From JANYJZ01 sp964523395 (lineage in GTDB: Bacteria; Bacteroidota; Ignavibacteria; UBA10030; SZUA-254), in the NCBI GenBank assembly GCA_964523395.1, contig CAZFXS010000006.1, forward strand, positions 124,001-188,000: 64,000 nucleotides of DNA. Direction: 5' to 3'. The notes under the pieces were generated by a model. That model searched no databases and was not told the origin of the DNA. It saw only the letters and a program-made list of their open reading frames with translations. Every line of letters begins with the position of its first letter. The first letter of the stretch is position 1. Positions 17,204-26,451 of this stretch are shown here, piece after piece. Both the position numbers and the translations under genes were made by a program.

Positions 17204-19645
17204 TTATTTTCGTGCCTGTTGAATTTTTTCTAATGCCTCACCCGCCGCTTTCACCAAACGTCCATCGGGTTCCTTTTCCATCCGTTCTTTCAATACCGGG
17301 ATGGCAAGAGGATTGTTCATCGTTCCAAGCGCTTCGATGACAGCTCTACGGACATGAAAGCTCGGGTCACCCGCCAGCGACATGATATATTCCGGAACAC
17401 CTTTGCGATCCTTCCACACCTGAGCAAGGAGCGTGACGGATAAAACTCTCAGGTTCCTGTCGATGCCGTACATTGAAAATGATTTAACGGTATCGAACGC
17501 CTGCGTATCCTTAAACAGACTGATTGCCCTGAGCGCCGCCGTACGGATAGTTTCGTTATGCGAATTTTTTCCAAGCGCCTGCAGGCAATATGTTTTGGCA
17601 TTTGCGGTATCAACCTGCTGAAGCGAGCGAAGCGCCGCACCGTTAACCGTATAACTGGAGTCTTTTTCGAATGCGTGTAAAAGCGTTGTTATCACCTGCT
17701 CACCGGATGCTTTTGCGAGTGAAGCAACAACAGCGGCTCGGACGCGCGCATCCCTGTCGCCGTACGCGACAATCAAACTGTCTCCCGTAACTTCTCTCGC
17801 ATCGCCCAACGCCCACGCGGCTTCGCGGCGCACTCCCCAGAAACGGTCTTCCAGCATTGCCTTTGTCAGCGCGTCTTTCACCCGCGGCTTATCCACAATC
17901 CACCGTAATTCTTCCGACGCGTGAAGACGATCGACCGCATCGGTAGCGTTCTGGAGCTGAAATATCCACTCCTCTTCTGTTTTTTTCTGGTCTGCTTTTT
18001 TGAGCAGATGATTTCCCTTATCAAAAATCACCAGCTGAGGCTGTTGATACGCAGGAAATGAGAATTCCTCATCGGCGTCTTCAATCATCACGCGATAGGT
18101 CTCCGGGTTGCCGTGGACCCAGACTTCAATGTCCGCAGGAGTTTTAAATACACCCGTCAGAGAATCTGCCTTTTGGGTTTGCCGCACATGAACGCGTACA
18201 GAACGGCTCAACTGATCCCACGATGTTGTCACGTTAAACTCAGGATATCCTGCGCGATAGACCCATTGGTCAAAGAACCAGTGCAGATTTTGCCCTGTCA
18301 CTTCTTCAATTGCAATCTTGAAATCCTCCGTTGTAACGTTTTTGTATGCGTATGTTCTGATGTAATGACGAATTGAATTCCAGAACAGTTCATCTCCCAG
18401 GACATAACGGAGCATATGCAAAACGCACGCGCCTTTGCCGTAAATCCTGTTGTCAAAAAGTTCGGATGGATTTTTATAACGGTCAAATACCGTAGGCCTG
18501 CGTCGATTGCCGACATCGGCCGCGGTGATTCCCGTTTGAGATTCTGCAATCAGACGGTCAAGTTCGTCATTTCCCTTATCATATCCCTGAAAGAGAAAGT
18601 CGAAATAGGTGGCAAACCCTTCGCTGAGCCAGGCATGCGACCAGTCCCGAAAACTGACAAGGTCACCCCACCACTGATGAGCGAGCTCGTGCGCTACCAA
18701 TCCGTCGCTGTTGACATCGAGGTGAGCGCGGGAATCGTGAATCGTTACATCAGTTAATGTTGAAAGACTGACATTCTCTTGTCCAGAGAACATAAAATCC
18801 TGCACAACTACATGCCCGTACTTTTCCCACGGATACGGATATTGCATGATGGTTGAAAAATACTCAAGCATCTTCGGCGTCTTTTCAAATGACCGCGTCG
18901 CATCATTGACCTGATGCTTGTAAACATAATGTCTTATGGGAACGGTTCCCCAGGAATCCTTTATCTCAACGTAATCGCCGACCGCAACGGAGATACAATA
19001 GGAAACATGCGGTTTGTTTTCGCGCCAATGGTACGTGACGGTTCCTTTTTTTGCATCACGTTTTGTATCGATCAGAAGTCCGTTACTCACCGCGAGCTTA
19101 GGATCGTTGACCGTAACATACATTTCACTCGTGGATTTGTCGTTGGGATAATCATAGCAGGGAAACCAGTAACGGTTATCTTCCGGTTCTCCCTGAGACC
19201 AGACTTGTAACTGTTTGAGCGGATAACCGCTGTCGGGTTTTACGAAATAAAGACCTTTACGCGGAGACTGAACATTGTACGTTATTTTGATTTGTAATGT
19301 ATCATTCAATGCATAAAACTTGTCGAGCGTAACAAGAAGAGAATCGTGAGAATGAGTAAATGCGAGTGACTGTTTATTTAAGACGATATCCAAAATTTTC
19401 ATCTCCGCAGCATCGAGGTGAATAACATTTAACCCCGGGCGCAACGGACGAAGGGAAATGGTGACGCTCCCGCCGCAGGTTTTAGTTTTTTCGTTGATGG
19501 CAATATCGAGAAGATAATGGATAACATCGTATAAACGTTCGCGGGTAAAACGACGTTCGGGGACAACATTATCCTGTGCAAAGCTGAGAAGTGTAAACAT
19601 CAGGCAGCATACGAGCAACCGAAACGTTGTTAAGAATATGCCCAT
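17204..19645 (-). CDS. M1 family aminopeptidase with C-terminal HEAT repeats
   Basis: An 813-residue exported zinc aminopeptidase. A signal peptide ends near residue 23 (LLSFAQ). The M1 zinc site is complete: His319-Glu320-x-x-His323 in HELAHQWWG and Glu342 in LSEGFATY. The substrate N-terminus-binding GAMEN motif is altered to SGQEN (287-291), keeping the Glu and Asn. After the catalytic domain, residues ~590-805 form HEAT-type helical repeats (VRREAAWALGDA, VRAAVVASLAKA, VRRAVIEALGTM), a common tail in this phylum. The stop codon overlaps the rlmN stop/start junction by one base, so the two are co-transcribed. Confidence 0.92.
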   Translation of the reverse strand: MGIFLTTFRLLVCCLMFTLLSFAQDNVVPERRFTRERLYDVIHYLLDIAINEKTKTCGGSVTISLRPLRPGLNVIHLDAAEMKILDIVLNKQSLAFTHSHDSLLVTLDKFYALNDTLQIKITYNVQSPRKGLYFVKPDSGYPLKQLQVWSQGEPEDNRYWFPCYDYPNDKSTSEMYVTVNDPKLAVSNGLLIDTKRDAKKGTVTYHWRENKPHVSYCISVAVGDYVEIKDSWGTVPIRHYVYKHQVNDATRSFEKTPKMLEYFSTIMQYPYPWEKYGHVVVQDFMFSGQENVSLSTLTDVTIHDSRAHLDVNSDGLVAHELAHQWWGDLVSFRDWSHAWLSEGFATYFDFLFQGYDKGNDELDRLIAESQTGITAADVGNRRRPTVFDRYKNPSELFDNRIYGKGACVLHMLRYVLGDELFWNSIRHYIRTYAYKNVTTEDFKIAIEEVTGQNLHWFFDQWVYRAGYPEFNVTTSWDQLSRSVRVHVRQTQKADSLTGVFKTPADIEVWVHGNPETYRVMIEDADEEFSFPAYQQPQLVIFDKGNHLLKKADQKKTEEEWIFQLQNATDAVDRLHASEELRWIVDKPRVKDALTKAMLEDRFWGVRREAAWALGDAREVTGDSLIVAYGDRDARVRAAVVASLAKASGEQVITTLLHAFEKDSSYTVNGAALRSLQQVDTANAKTYCLQALGKNSHNETIRTAALRAISLFKDTQAFDTVKSFSMYGIDRNLRVLSVTLLAQVWKDRKGVPEYIMSLAGDPSFHVRRAVIEALGTMNNPLAIPVLKERMEKEPDGRLVKAAGEALEKIQQARK

Positions 19646-20778
19646 CAGGAAATCGCCGATAATTGGTGTTGAAGTTTTCCTGCGCGGGGTTTACGTTCAG
19701 TCTTTACAGCAAGCTGTCCGCACGCGGCATCGATATCCTCCCCGGCACTGCTTCGAACAAATACGGTAAGATGATGTTCACGAAGTTTACGGACAAATTC
19801 ATCCGTCCGTTTCGCGGAGGTGGGATGAAATGTTGATGCGAGCCCTTTGGGATTGGTAAATTCTATACTGTGGAACGGAATAATATTTACTTTTGACGGG
19901 ACGGTTTTTGAGAGTTTCACCAGCCGGCGGATGTCTTCGTCACGGTCATTCCAATCCTGGAACAAAATATATTCAAACGTTACACGGATTTTCGTTTTAC
20001 TGTAGTAATAACCGGCAGCATCGATAAGTTCATCAAGGTCAAATTTATCATTAATCGGCATCAATGCGGATCTTGCCGATGCATCCAGCGTATGGAGGGA
20101 AACCGCAAGTTTCACTTTGCGTTGTTCATCAGCCATTCTTCTGATGGCGGGTGTCCAACCTGCTGTGGAAACGGTAATCCTTTTCGCGGCAATTTTAATT
20201 CCTGTTGTAATTATTTCAACCGACTTCATGACATTGTCGTAATTCAGCAACGGCTCGCCCATTCCCATATATACCAGGTTCGTAATCTGTTTCCCGGAAT
20301 GTGCCTGCGCCTGCATCACCTGATCCACAATTTCACCCGGAGTAAGATTACGAAGAAATCCCATCGTCGCTGTCGCGCAGAATTTGCAGTCAAGCGGACA
20401 CCCGACCTGCGTAGACACGCACAGCGTCAGCCGTTTTTGCTCTTCTTCATCGCTCGCGTCACGGCTTTTGAAAGCGGTTTTCGGAGGAATAAGTACACTC
20501 TCAATCCGCTTTCCATCCGATAATTCAAAAAGAAATTTCGTTGTGCCGTCATCATGCGACCGCTGTGTAGTCACAAGCTCTAATGAATCGACCGATGCGG
20601 TTGATGAAAGTTTTTCTCGGAATGATTTGGAAAAGGTGGTCATATCATCAAATGAAACAGCCTTCTTTTCGTACAACCACGTAAAGAGCTGTTTGCCCCT
20701 GTACTTCTGTTCACCGGAAGCAACGCAAAAATCTTCCAATTCCGCAACGGTTAAGCCTTTGAGATTCAATTTTTTCAT
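19645..20778 (-). CDS. rlmN: 23S rRNA (adenine2503-C2)-/tRNA methyltransferase RlmN
   Basis: Radical SAM methyltransferase that methylates C2 of A2503 in 23S rRNA and A37 in some tRNAs. The 4Fe-4S cluster motif CxxxCxxC is at Cys127, Cys131 and Cys134 (GCPLDCKFCA), the GEPLLNYDN segment is typical, and the acceptor Cys lies in the C-terminal DIDAACGQL. Residues ~101-116 form a charged insertion before the radical SAM core. Length 377, slightly above usual. It lies upstream of the M1 aminopeptidase gene on the minus strand, junction overlapping by one base. Confidence 0.95.
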   Translation of the reverse strand: MKKLNLKGLTVAELEDFCVASGEQKYRGKQLFTWLYEKKAVSFDDMTTFSKSFREKLSSTASVDSLELVTTQRSHDDGTTKFLFELSDGKRIESVLIPPKTAFKSRDASDEEEQKRLTLCVSTQVGCPLDCKFCATATMGFLRNLTPGEIVDQVMQAQAHSGKQITNLVYMGMGEPLLNYDNVMKSVEIITTGIKIAAKRITVSTAGWTPAIRRMADEQRKVKLAVSLHTLDASARSALMPINDKFDLDELIDAAGYYYSKTKIRVTFEYILFQDWNDRDEDIRRLVKLSKTVPSKVNIIPFHSIEFTNPKGLASTFHPTSAKRTDEFVRKLREHHLTVFVRSSAGEDIDAACGQLAVKTERKPRAGKLQHQLSAIS

Positions 20779-20834
20779 ATTGACGTGTACAATGTAAGAA
20801 ATGCATGGAAGGGTTGCAACCGAAGGAAATGAAA

Positions 20835-20857
20835 AGGGCGAGTTATATACTCGCCCT
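20835..20857 (-). terminator. hairpin downstream of the T9SS caspase-fold gene
   Basis: Eight-base-pair perfect stem AGGGCGAG / CTCGCCCT with a seven-base loop. Read on the minus strand it is followed by CCCTTTTCATTTCC, a modest T run. It probably ends the transcript of the large secreted protein before rlmN. Confidence 0.7.
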
Positions 20858-20875
20858 CTAAAAATCTGAAGAAAT

Positions 20876-20912
20876 CCGATTTCTACATACGATAACCTCA
20901 GAAAGAAATCGG
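20876..20912 (-). terminator. second hairpin after the T9SS caspase-fold gene
   Basis: Perfect nine-base-pair stem CCGATTTCT / AGAAATCGG with a 19-base loop, placed just beyond the stop codon on the minus strand and followed by a T-rich stretch. A weaker or tandem terminator, or an mRNA 3' end stabiliser. Confidence 0.5.
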
Positions 20913-20926
20913 GTTTCTTACAATGT

Positions 20927-23900
20927 TTATTTCATCAGCACCATCTTCTTGACATCCGTAAACGCTCCTGCCTGCAATTTGTAGAAGTAAACGCCGCTGG
21001 CAAGTCCGTCGCTCTTCACATCAACACGGTAACTGCCCGCTGCTTTTTGTTCATCTACAACCGTTGCGACCTCTCTTCCGAGAACGTTATAGATTTTAAG
21101 AGTCACCTTACCCTCTATAGGTATCTGGTAACGGATTATGGTCGAGGGATTAAACGGATTGGGGTAGTTCTGCTCCAGCGCATATTCTTTTGGAATTCCC
21201 AAACCCTGCAACGTCAGTTTTAACGGTGTTGAAGCATCAACTTTCACAGAACCGGCTCCGGTCAGCTTTTTGATACCGGACAGTTCGTATTCACCGGAGC
21301 CATTGTTGACATTCCAGCTTACTGTTAACGGGTATTCCGCTCCCGAAACAGCAACGGGAAACTCCTTTTCTTCGCCGATAGAGGACTGATGCAATTCAAT
21401 CCAACGTCCCGATGCAAATCTCGCATCAAATGCTTTACCGGGCGGAAGAGGCGGCATTTCTGTCATAAGCGCGGAAATAGTTCCCGGATTTTCTCCAAAG
21501 TACAGCTGTTGTTTATTACCCGCCGCATCGGTAATTGTCAGGCTGTTCAGCAACCCGACATCCGGCATTCTGAATTTAGGCAGTGCCGACAACGTAGCAT
21601 CAAGGACAATCTGCGCATCCGCATCGGCTTTCACCCAGTACCCTTTACCGGGACGAATGCTGTCGGCAATACTATACCCACCGTCATATCCAAAGAAGCT
21701 TGACAACCCGATACCGGGTGGCAATGTGGTAACATCGCTGACGGCAATCGGTTTTGTGATTGAACCGAGGATGTTCCATCCCCCTATCACTGCGCAGGAA
21801 TCACGCAGTACCTGGGTACCTCCAAATGTCACTGTCTCAGCGCTGTCGAATTTAATCCAGTACCCTCCGCACTCATCGAGCGTGTCATCAGGAAAATACC
21901 CGTTACTATAGCCAAACGCTGAGGATGTTGCCGTTGGAAACAATGCGGTTCTCGATGGATCCGGTACGTTCATCGGCACTGAAACGATGTTCCACTTCGC
22001 ATTCATCTCTGTTTCAACAGACGTAATCTGTGTAGCTTCCGTCGCGAATGACCATTCACTGAAGTGAGTGACATTTTGCGCCAACATTAATCCGCCGCCG
22101 GGACCGGGATTAAAGTTAGATGTATATAAAATATCCCAGAACGGGTCAAGGTTGAAAATGGTCGGAGATTCCCGTGTCGTCAAAAGCAATTTCAACGGAT
22201 CAATGTTTTCCAATTCGGAATTAAACTCAAACCCGATTGCCGCGACAAACGTTATCGGCGGCGACGCCGTGATCTGCCAGTAATCAGCGGATGAGAGTGA
22301 TTCGATATTATACTGTTCGGGGAGAATCGGACCCGAGGGAGGTTCAAAGATGCGTGTGACCGTGACAGTACATGGATCTCCTAAATTAAAGAAGTTAATA
22401 AACACGCCGGTTCCTAAAAAGTCATAATGCCCCGTAGTAGTAATCGGCAATGTAAACGTAATTGGCGGGTTATAATTCTTGTACTGCGGATTCTGTTTTT
22501 CCTTCAATGAATCAGGGTTGACTTTCTTCACCCAATCAAATATTTCTTTAAACGTTGGTTTTCGGTCTAAGCTGTCCCTGAGCTTTCTCCAGCATTCCAT
22601 AAATGCTTTCGTGTAGTCGCTTCGTCCAGATTTTATTGAATCGCCGTTATCCAATTTGTTATTGCTATTCACATCTTTATATCGGACTCTCGATCCAGAA
22701 GTTTTTGTTGAGTCCGATGAAGTAATAATCAAAGTCGGAATTGGTTTATTATCGAATGCAGGAACCGCTATACCACTGTAGCAAGCATCAAGTATGACAT
22801 TTTTGAACTTTAGTGAACCGGCTGCGTTAAGCCATGCCGACAAGGAGTCGTAGGAAACATTTTTGTCTTTGAGGTACATGTAGCCGCCATTCTTTCTCCC
22901 GCCATGGCCGCTGTAGTAAAAAATAATGGAATTGCAACCGTGCGCTGCCGCAGTATCAATCATCTTCTTTAGATCTGCCTCCGTTGCATCATTTTTCTTT
23001 TGGACTTCGCTTACCATTGGATCACCACCGCCAGGTGGCGGCGTTGTTAATAAGGTACTCGCGGAATCAAGATCTGTTCCCCATATATTTTCTTCACCTT
23101 TGGTAATTGCGCCTCCACCAACAAGGATTCCACAGGTATTCCCGGAAAAGACAGAGCTTCTCCATTGATAAATGAACGTCTCCCGTTCAACCTGCTCACC
23201 TCTTCTATAGATAGTTGGTGGGTTTTCAGGAGGATCAGCAATTCCCACATAATCACCATAGACGATACTAGACGCATCTGAATAGCGTTCATCCATCCCG
23301 CTCCAAGGATATATAGTAACATCACCGGGAGGGGTTACCGCAGGCCACCACTCTCCACTATCCATTTCAACATCCCCTGTAGCCGGATCGACATACACAA
23401 ACAAACAGGGATGTGCATATTTGATATCGCCCGTTAAGTCAATCCAGAAGAACCATCGCTCACCTGCTAAGGTTTGGACGAATGCACTGTCAAGAGGGGC
23501 AACTGTATAACCCGGCACAAGTGTCGAATCTAAACCCGGCGGATCATACAGAAATGCTACGAGGGAATTTTTATACGGACTGGGATTTATTACCTGAGAG
23601 ATCACACGACTGATGGCGCTGTCTCTTGTAAACGGAGGCGTAGTAAATGAAACTGTGCTTCCTACAGTTCTGCCGTCTCCGTTTTCTGCAACTGCGCGAA
23701 AATCATATTGCCTGCCGGGAAGAAGCCCGGTTATTGTGGCATTGTACGGAACAAGGGATGAACCGAATCCGAGCGATTGTTTCGCGGTGGAATCAGCAAC
23801 TGGAGGAATCGGGGCAAGCGACCATTCGAACCATCCTTGTGTAGTAAATAACTGGGGATTGGCAGAACCATTGAGCGTCGCCGAATACATGGTGATATTT

Positions 23901-24064
23901 GTGGCTGTGCCGGTGACAACTGTGGGCGGTGTCGCCACGTCAAGATACAAACTGTTTCCGAGATCATTGTATGCGCCTTTTGCTTCACCCGCGAGCATTT
24001 CAAGCGGACAGCAAAGCAATATCAGAACAACTAACCAAAAACAACCTAGTCTCAGTTGTGTCAT
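20927..24064 (-). CDS. T9SS-exported legumain/caspase-fold (C13-like) protease
   Basis: A roughly 1045-residue secreted protein. Residue numbers below count from the alternative ATG 12 bases upstream. After the signal peptide comes a fibronectin-III-like domain (about 50-148). Next is a caspase-fold peptidase domain (about 310-520) with the His/Cys dyad His391 in YYSGHGG and Cys432 in LDACYSG, as in C13/legumain-type enzymes. The last ~95 residues are a T9SS type A sorting domain (NYPNPFNPSTIIRY, VTLKIYNVLGREV, LASGVYFYKLQAG, KKMVLMK). ATG 24064 is chosen because GGAGG lies at the right spacing; the upstream ATG overlaps that site. The substrate is unknown. Confidence 0.85.
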   Translation of the reverse strand: MTQLRLGCFWLVVLILLCCPLEMLAGEAKGAYNDLGNSLYLDVATPPTVVTGTATNITMYSATLNGSANPQLFTTQGWFEWSLAPIPPVADSTAKQSLGFGSSLVPYNATITGLLPGRQYDFRAVAENGDGRTVGSTVSFTTPPFTRDSAISRVISQVINPSPYKNSLVAFLYDPPGLDSTLVPGYTVAPLDSAFVQTLAGERWFFWIDLTGDIKYAHPCLFVYVDPATGDVEMDSGEWWPAVTPPGDVTIYPWSGMDERYSDASSIVYGDYVGIADPPENPPTIYRRGEQVERETFIYQWRSSVFSGNTCGILVGGGAITKGEENIWGTDLDSASTLLTTPPPGGGDPMVSEVQKKNDATEADLKKMIDTAAAHGCNSIIFYYSGHGGRKNGGYMYLKDKNVSYDSLSAWLNAAGSLKFKNVILDACYSGIAVPAFDNKPIPTLIITSSDSTKTSGSRVRYKDVNSNNKLDNGDSIKSGRSDYTKAFMECWRKLRDSLDRKPTFKEIFDWVKKVNPDSLKEKQNPQYKNYNPPITFTLPITTTGHYDFLGTGVFINFFNLGDPCTVTVTRIFEPPSGPILPEQYNIESLSSADYWQITASPPITFVAAIGFEFNSELENIDPLKLLLTTRESPTIFNLDPFWDILYTSNFNPGPGGGLMLAQNVTHFSEWSFATEATQITSVETEMNAKWNIVSVPMNVPDPSRTALFPTATSSAFGYSNGYFPDDTLDECGGYWIKFDSAETVTFGGTQVLRDSCAVIGGWNILGSITKPIAVSDVTTLPPGIGLSSFFGYDGGYSIADSIRPGKGYWVKADADAQIVLDATLSALPKFRMPDVGLLNSLTITDAAGNKQQLYFGENPGTISALMTEMPPLPPGKAFDARFASGRWIELHQSSIGEEKEFPVAVSGAEYPLTVSWNVNNGSGEYELSGIKKLTGAGSVKVDASTPLKLTLQGLGIPKEYALEQNYPNPFNPSTIIRYQIPIEGKVTLKIYNVLGREVATVVDEQKAAGSYRVDVKSDGLASGVYFYKLQAGAFTDVKKMVLMK

Positions 24065-24065
24065 A

Positions 24066-24073
24066 ACAACCTC
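24066..24073 (-). promoter_or_regulatory. ribosome binding site deciding the start of the C13-like gene
   Basis: On the minus strand TGGAGGTTGTT immediately precedes ATG 24064, a strong Shine-Dalgarno site with seven-base spacing. The alternative ATG at 24076 lies within the motif itself and cannot use it. Confidence 0.7.
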
Positions 24074-24076
24074 CAT

Positions 24077-24356
24077 GATAATTGAATTGGAAGGTTCCGG
24101 AGAAGTTTACTCACGCCGGAGAGAATTCTTGTGCTTGCTCAACACCCGCTGCCGCCGCCTCATCATGTTTGCGCAATACATGGAAAGCACGTGGCATTAT
24201 GATAGAGAAAGTTATAGCAAGAATCAAGAGAAAATACTCTTATTTTTATGCCTTTCCTCATTCGCTTATCTTATTATATTACAACAAATTAAGGGAAAGA
24301 CCATCGCACGTAAACGACGACGGGTCATCGTCTACTACGCAGGGCTACCGGAAGAG
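24077..24356. other. 280-base intergenic region without a recognised gene
   Basis: Leader of the large minus-strand secreted gene and tail of the DUF167 gene. It contains an AT-rich stretch near 24210-24300 that may hold the promoter, and two weak short hairpins near 24315-24355. No frame codes for anything recognisable. Confidence 0.4.
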
Positions 24357-24575
24357 CTACCCGATGTGAACAATTTTTTGCTTGGAGGACAGCCCGCGGA
24401 TTATTTCAACGGAGCGTTTCGGCACGTCAAAATATTCCGCAAGCAACTCAATCACTTTCTCATTCGCTTTGCCGTCAACAGGAGGAGCTGTGACGCTCAC
24501 TTCAAATGATTCGTCAGTCAGTTGCCTGACTTCATTCTTGCGGGCATTGGTTTTTACGCGGAGGGAGATGATCAT
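24357..24575 (-). CDS. DUF167 (YggU/UPF0235) family protein
   Basis: A 72-residue small protein matching the DUF167 pattern: LRVKTNARKNEV near the start, EVSVTAPPVDGKANEKVIELLAEYF in the middle, and VEIIRGLSSKQKIVHI at the end. The family is conserved across bacteria and archaea, usually next to yggT or housekeeping genes, with no established function. It is the last gene of a minus-strand series and lies 24 bases after the 135-residue unknown gene. Confidence 0.9.
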   Translation of the reverse strand: MIISLRVKTNARKNEVRQLTDESFEVSVTAPPVDGKANEKVIELLAEYFDVPKRSVEIIRGLSSKQKIVHIG

Positions 24576-24598
24576 CGACTATTATGAAGAAATATGTA

Positions 24599-25006
24599 CT
24601 ATAAAGGTGGCTCACCTGGTTTCCAACCTCGATCGAGAGGAAGAGAACTCTGTCCCCAGAACTTGAACTCAATCATAAGATCTCTCCAGTGATTGAAGTT
24701 TTTATGGTCTTTACTTATCCACACTCCACTAAGTGCAACGCGGACATTTTCAGACTTTATCCCCGCTTCTCTAAATGCTGGGACAACGAGAATACCGTGT
24801 TTTTTAAATAAATCTTCAAATGGTCCAGCTGCCACATAAGAAAGCTCTGGATTTGTCTGACAAAGTTCAGCAAGAGTGATAGCGATTTCAACACCTGCTA
24901 TAGGATCATCACACCGTTCGCTTACTTGTATAAATGCCCAAAAATCAGCTTCGGATTTTGAGTGAAAATGACGAAGATATGCTTTTGCCAATTCTAAAGT
25001 AGTCAC
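24599..25006 (-). CDS. small cytoplasmic protein, possibly DUF6869
   Basis: A 135-residue soluble protein with no signal peptide. Trp/Phe-rich segments (ADFWAFIQVSERCDDP, GPFEDLFKKHGILVVPAF, HKNFNHWRDLMIEFKFWG) suggest the DUF6869 family, recalled from memory and unverified. The gene is more AT-rich than the purC gene beside it. Such proteins often sit in toxin/immunity or accessory regions, but nothing here confirms that. Function unknown. Confidence 0.55.
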   Translation of the reverse strand: MTTLELAKAYLRHFHSKSEADFWAFIQVSERCDDPIAGVEIAITLAELCQTNPELSYVAAGPFEDLFKKHGILVVPAFREAGIKSENVRVALSGVWISKDHKNFNHWRDLMIEFKFWGQSSLPLDRGWKPGEPPL

Positions 25007-25072
25007 CTTATGACCACCATAAGGAATCTAACATCATTGGATCATTCAAAAGTAAAATATTACTCTGATTCA

Positions 25073-25969
25073 CTACTCCACTTCCTTCCCTGTCAATCTC
25101 TTCAACGCTTCACAATACAACCCCGATGTCTTATCAATTACTTCCTGCGGAAGTGTCGGGCCAGGAGGTCGCTTGTTAAATTTAATGGAAAGAAGATAAT
25201 CGCGCACATACTGTTTGTCGTAACTGTCTTGAGATTTTCCCGGAGCGTACGATAATGCCGGCCAAAAACGGGATGAATCAGGCGTCAGCAATTCGTCAAT
25301 AATCATCAGCTTGCCGTTGTAGTAACCGAACTCCATTTTAGTGTCGGCAACGATAATACCCGCTTTCTCCGCCACTGTGCATGCACGCGAGTAAATCTCA
25401 AGCGTATATTTTCTGACCTGCTCGGCAGTTTCTTTACCGACAATCGACCCCGCACGGTCGAAGTCGATATTCTCGTCATGACCCACGTCTGCTTTAGTCG
25501 CAGGAGTGAAAATCGGGGCCGGAAGTTTTGATGATTCGAGCAACCCGTCCGGCAGACGGATCCCACAGACTGCTTTTGATTCCCGGTACTCATTCCATCC
25601 CGATCCGGCGAGGTATCCTCTTGCCACACATTCGATGGCGAGAGGCTGGGTCTTCTTTACCACAATGCTTCTCCCCCGCAACTGATCCTCGTATGGCTTG
25701 CACTCCGGTGGAAAGTCTTCCACTCTGGTGCTGACGAGATGATTGGGAATGATGTCTTTTATGACGTCAAACCAGTAATTGGAGATTTGTGTCAAGACTT
25801 TTCCCTTGTACGGAATCGGTTGAGGCATGATGACGTCGAATGCCGAGAGGCGGTCGGTGGCAACAATCAGCAGGTGTTCGCCAAGGTCATACATATCCCT
25901 GACTTTTCCGCGTTTCAGAAATTTGAGCGTTAGGAAATTTGTTTCGAAGATCGCGTCGGTTGGTCGCAT
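25073..25969 (-). CDS. purC: phosphoribosylaminoimidazole-succinocarboxamide synthase
   Basis: SAICAR synthetase of de novo purine biosynthesis (CAIR + Asp + ATP to SAICAR), 298 residues. Diagnostic segments include FLKRGKVRDMYDLGEHLLIVATDRLSAFDV (ATP binding, start of the KVRD motif), IECVARGYLAGSGWNEY, and LMIIDELLTPDSSRFWP with the DE-x-x-TPDSSR motif. It belongs to the longer, yeast-like group. It lies between two unrelated AT-rich genes, so its neighbours on both sides probably arrived independently. Confidence 0.96.
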   Translation of the reverse strand: MRPTDAIFETNFLTLKFLKRGKVRDMYDLGEHLLIVATDRLSAFDVIMPQPIPYKGKVLTQISNYWFDVIKDIIPNHLVSTRVEDFPPECKPYEDQLRGRSIVVKKTQPLAIECVARGYLAGSGWNEYRESKAVCGIRLPDGLLESSKLPAPIFTPATKADVGHDENIDFDRAGSIVGKETAEQVRKYTLEIYSRACTVAEKAGIIVADTKMEFGYYNGKLMIIDELLTPDSSRFWPALSYAPGKSQDSYDKQYVRDYLLSIKFNKRPPGPTLPQEVIDKTSGLYCEALKRLTGKEVE

Positions 25970-25982
25970 CGTGTTCTAAGAT

Positions 25983-26447
25983 TTATTTTTTATCCGGGAG
26001 GAATGCTGATGTATGGTCATGAACAATTTTCCATCCATCCGGAAATTTTTTAAAGATAAGCGTAAAGAGCCCAGAAGGGTGGTCACCGGAACGCTCTAGC
26101 TCCCATTTCCCGAAGACCCATGCGGCGTCCGGTGAAAGCGTATAGAACTCCAGATTGGAAAACGTCAGGTGTCCCATCTTTTCTTTTGAATCGTAACTCT
26201 TTTTATACTTTTCGAATGTCGCCTGCCATCCGCGTTGATTCTTTCCAGCGCTGGTAAACAGAAGGCTGTCTGATTTCCAGTAACCTTCCATGTAGCCTTT
26301 GATGTCACCATGATTCCAAGCGCTCACCTGATTGGTAAGAACCTCAGGAATCTCTATTTGGCAATGAAGCAAACTATCGCTTTGAGAAACAAGGGCATTG
26401 GTTACAATGAAAGCCATCACCAAAGTAGATCCCATTCTAAAAAACAT
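25983..26447 (-). CDS. exported DUF4440/SnoaL-like (NTF2-fold) protein
   Basis: A roughly 154-residue protein with a signal peptide (MFFRMGSTLVMAFIVTNALVSQ) followed by an NTF2-like domain. The segments VSAWNHGDIKGYMEGYWKSDSLLFTSAG and GWKIVHDHTSAF are typical of DUF4440 proteins, which include polyketide-cyclase and ketosteroid-isomerase relatives. ATG 26447 follows the pnkp stop by four bases and is preferred to the 26477 ATG inside pnkp. Being directly downstream of pnkp it may be co-transcribed, but an exported protein is unlikely to act in RNA repair. Ligand unknown. Confidence 0.75.
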   Translation of the reverse strand: MFFRMGSTLVMAFIVTNALVSQSDSLLHCQIEIPEVLTNQVSAWNHGDIKGYMEGYWKSDSLLFTSAGKNQRGWQATFEKYKKSYDSKEKMGHLTFSNLEFYTLSPDAAWVFGKWELERSGDHPSGLFTLIFKKFPDGWKIVHDHTSAFLPDKK

Positions 26448-26451
26448 TTTA

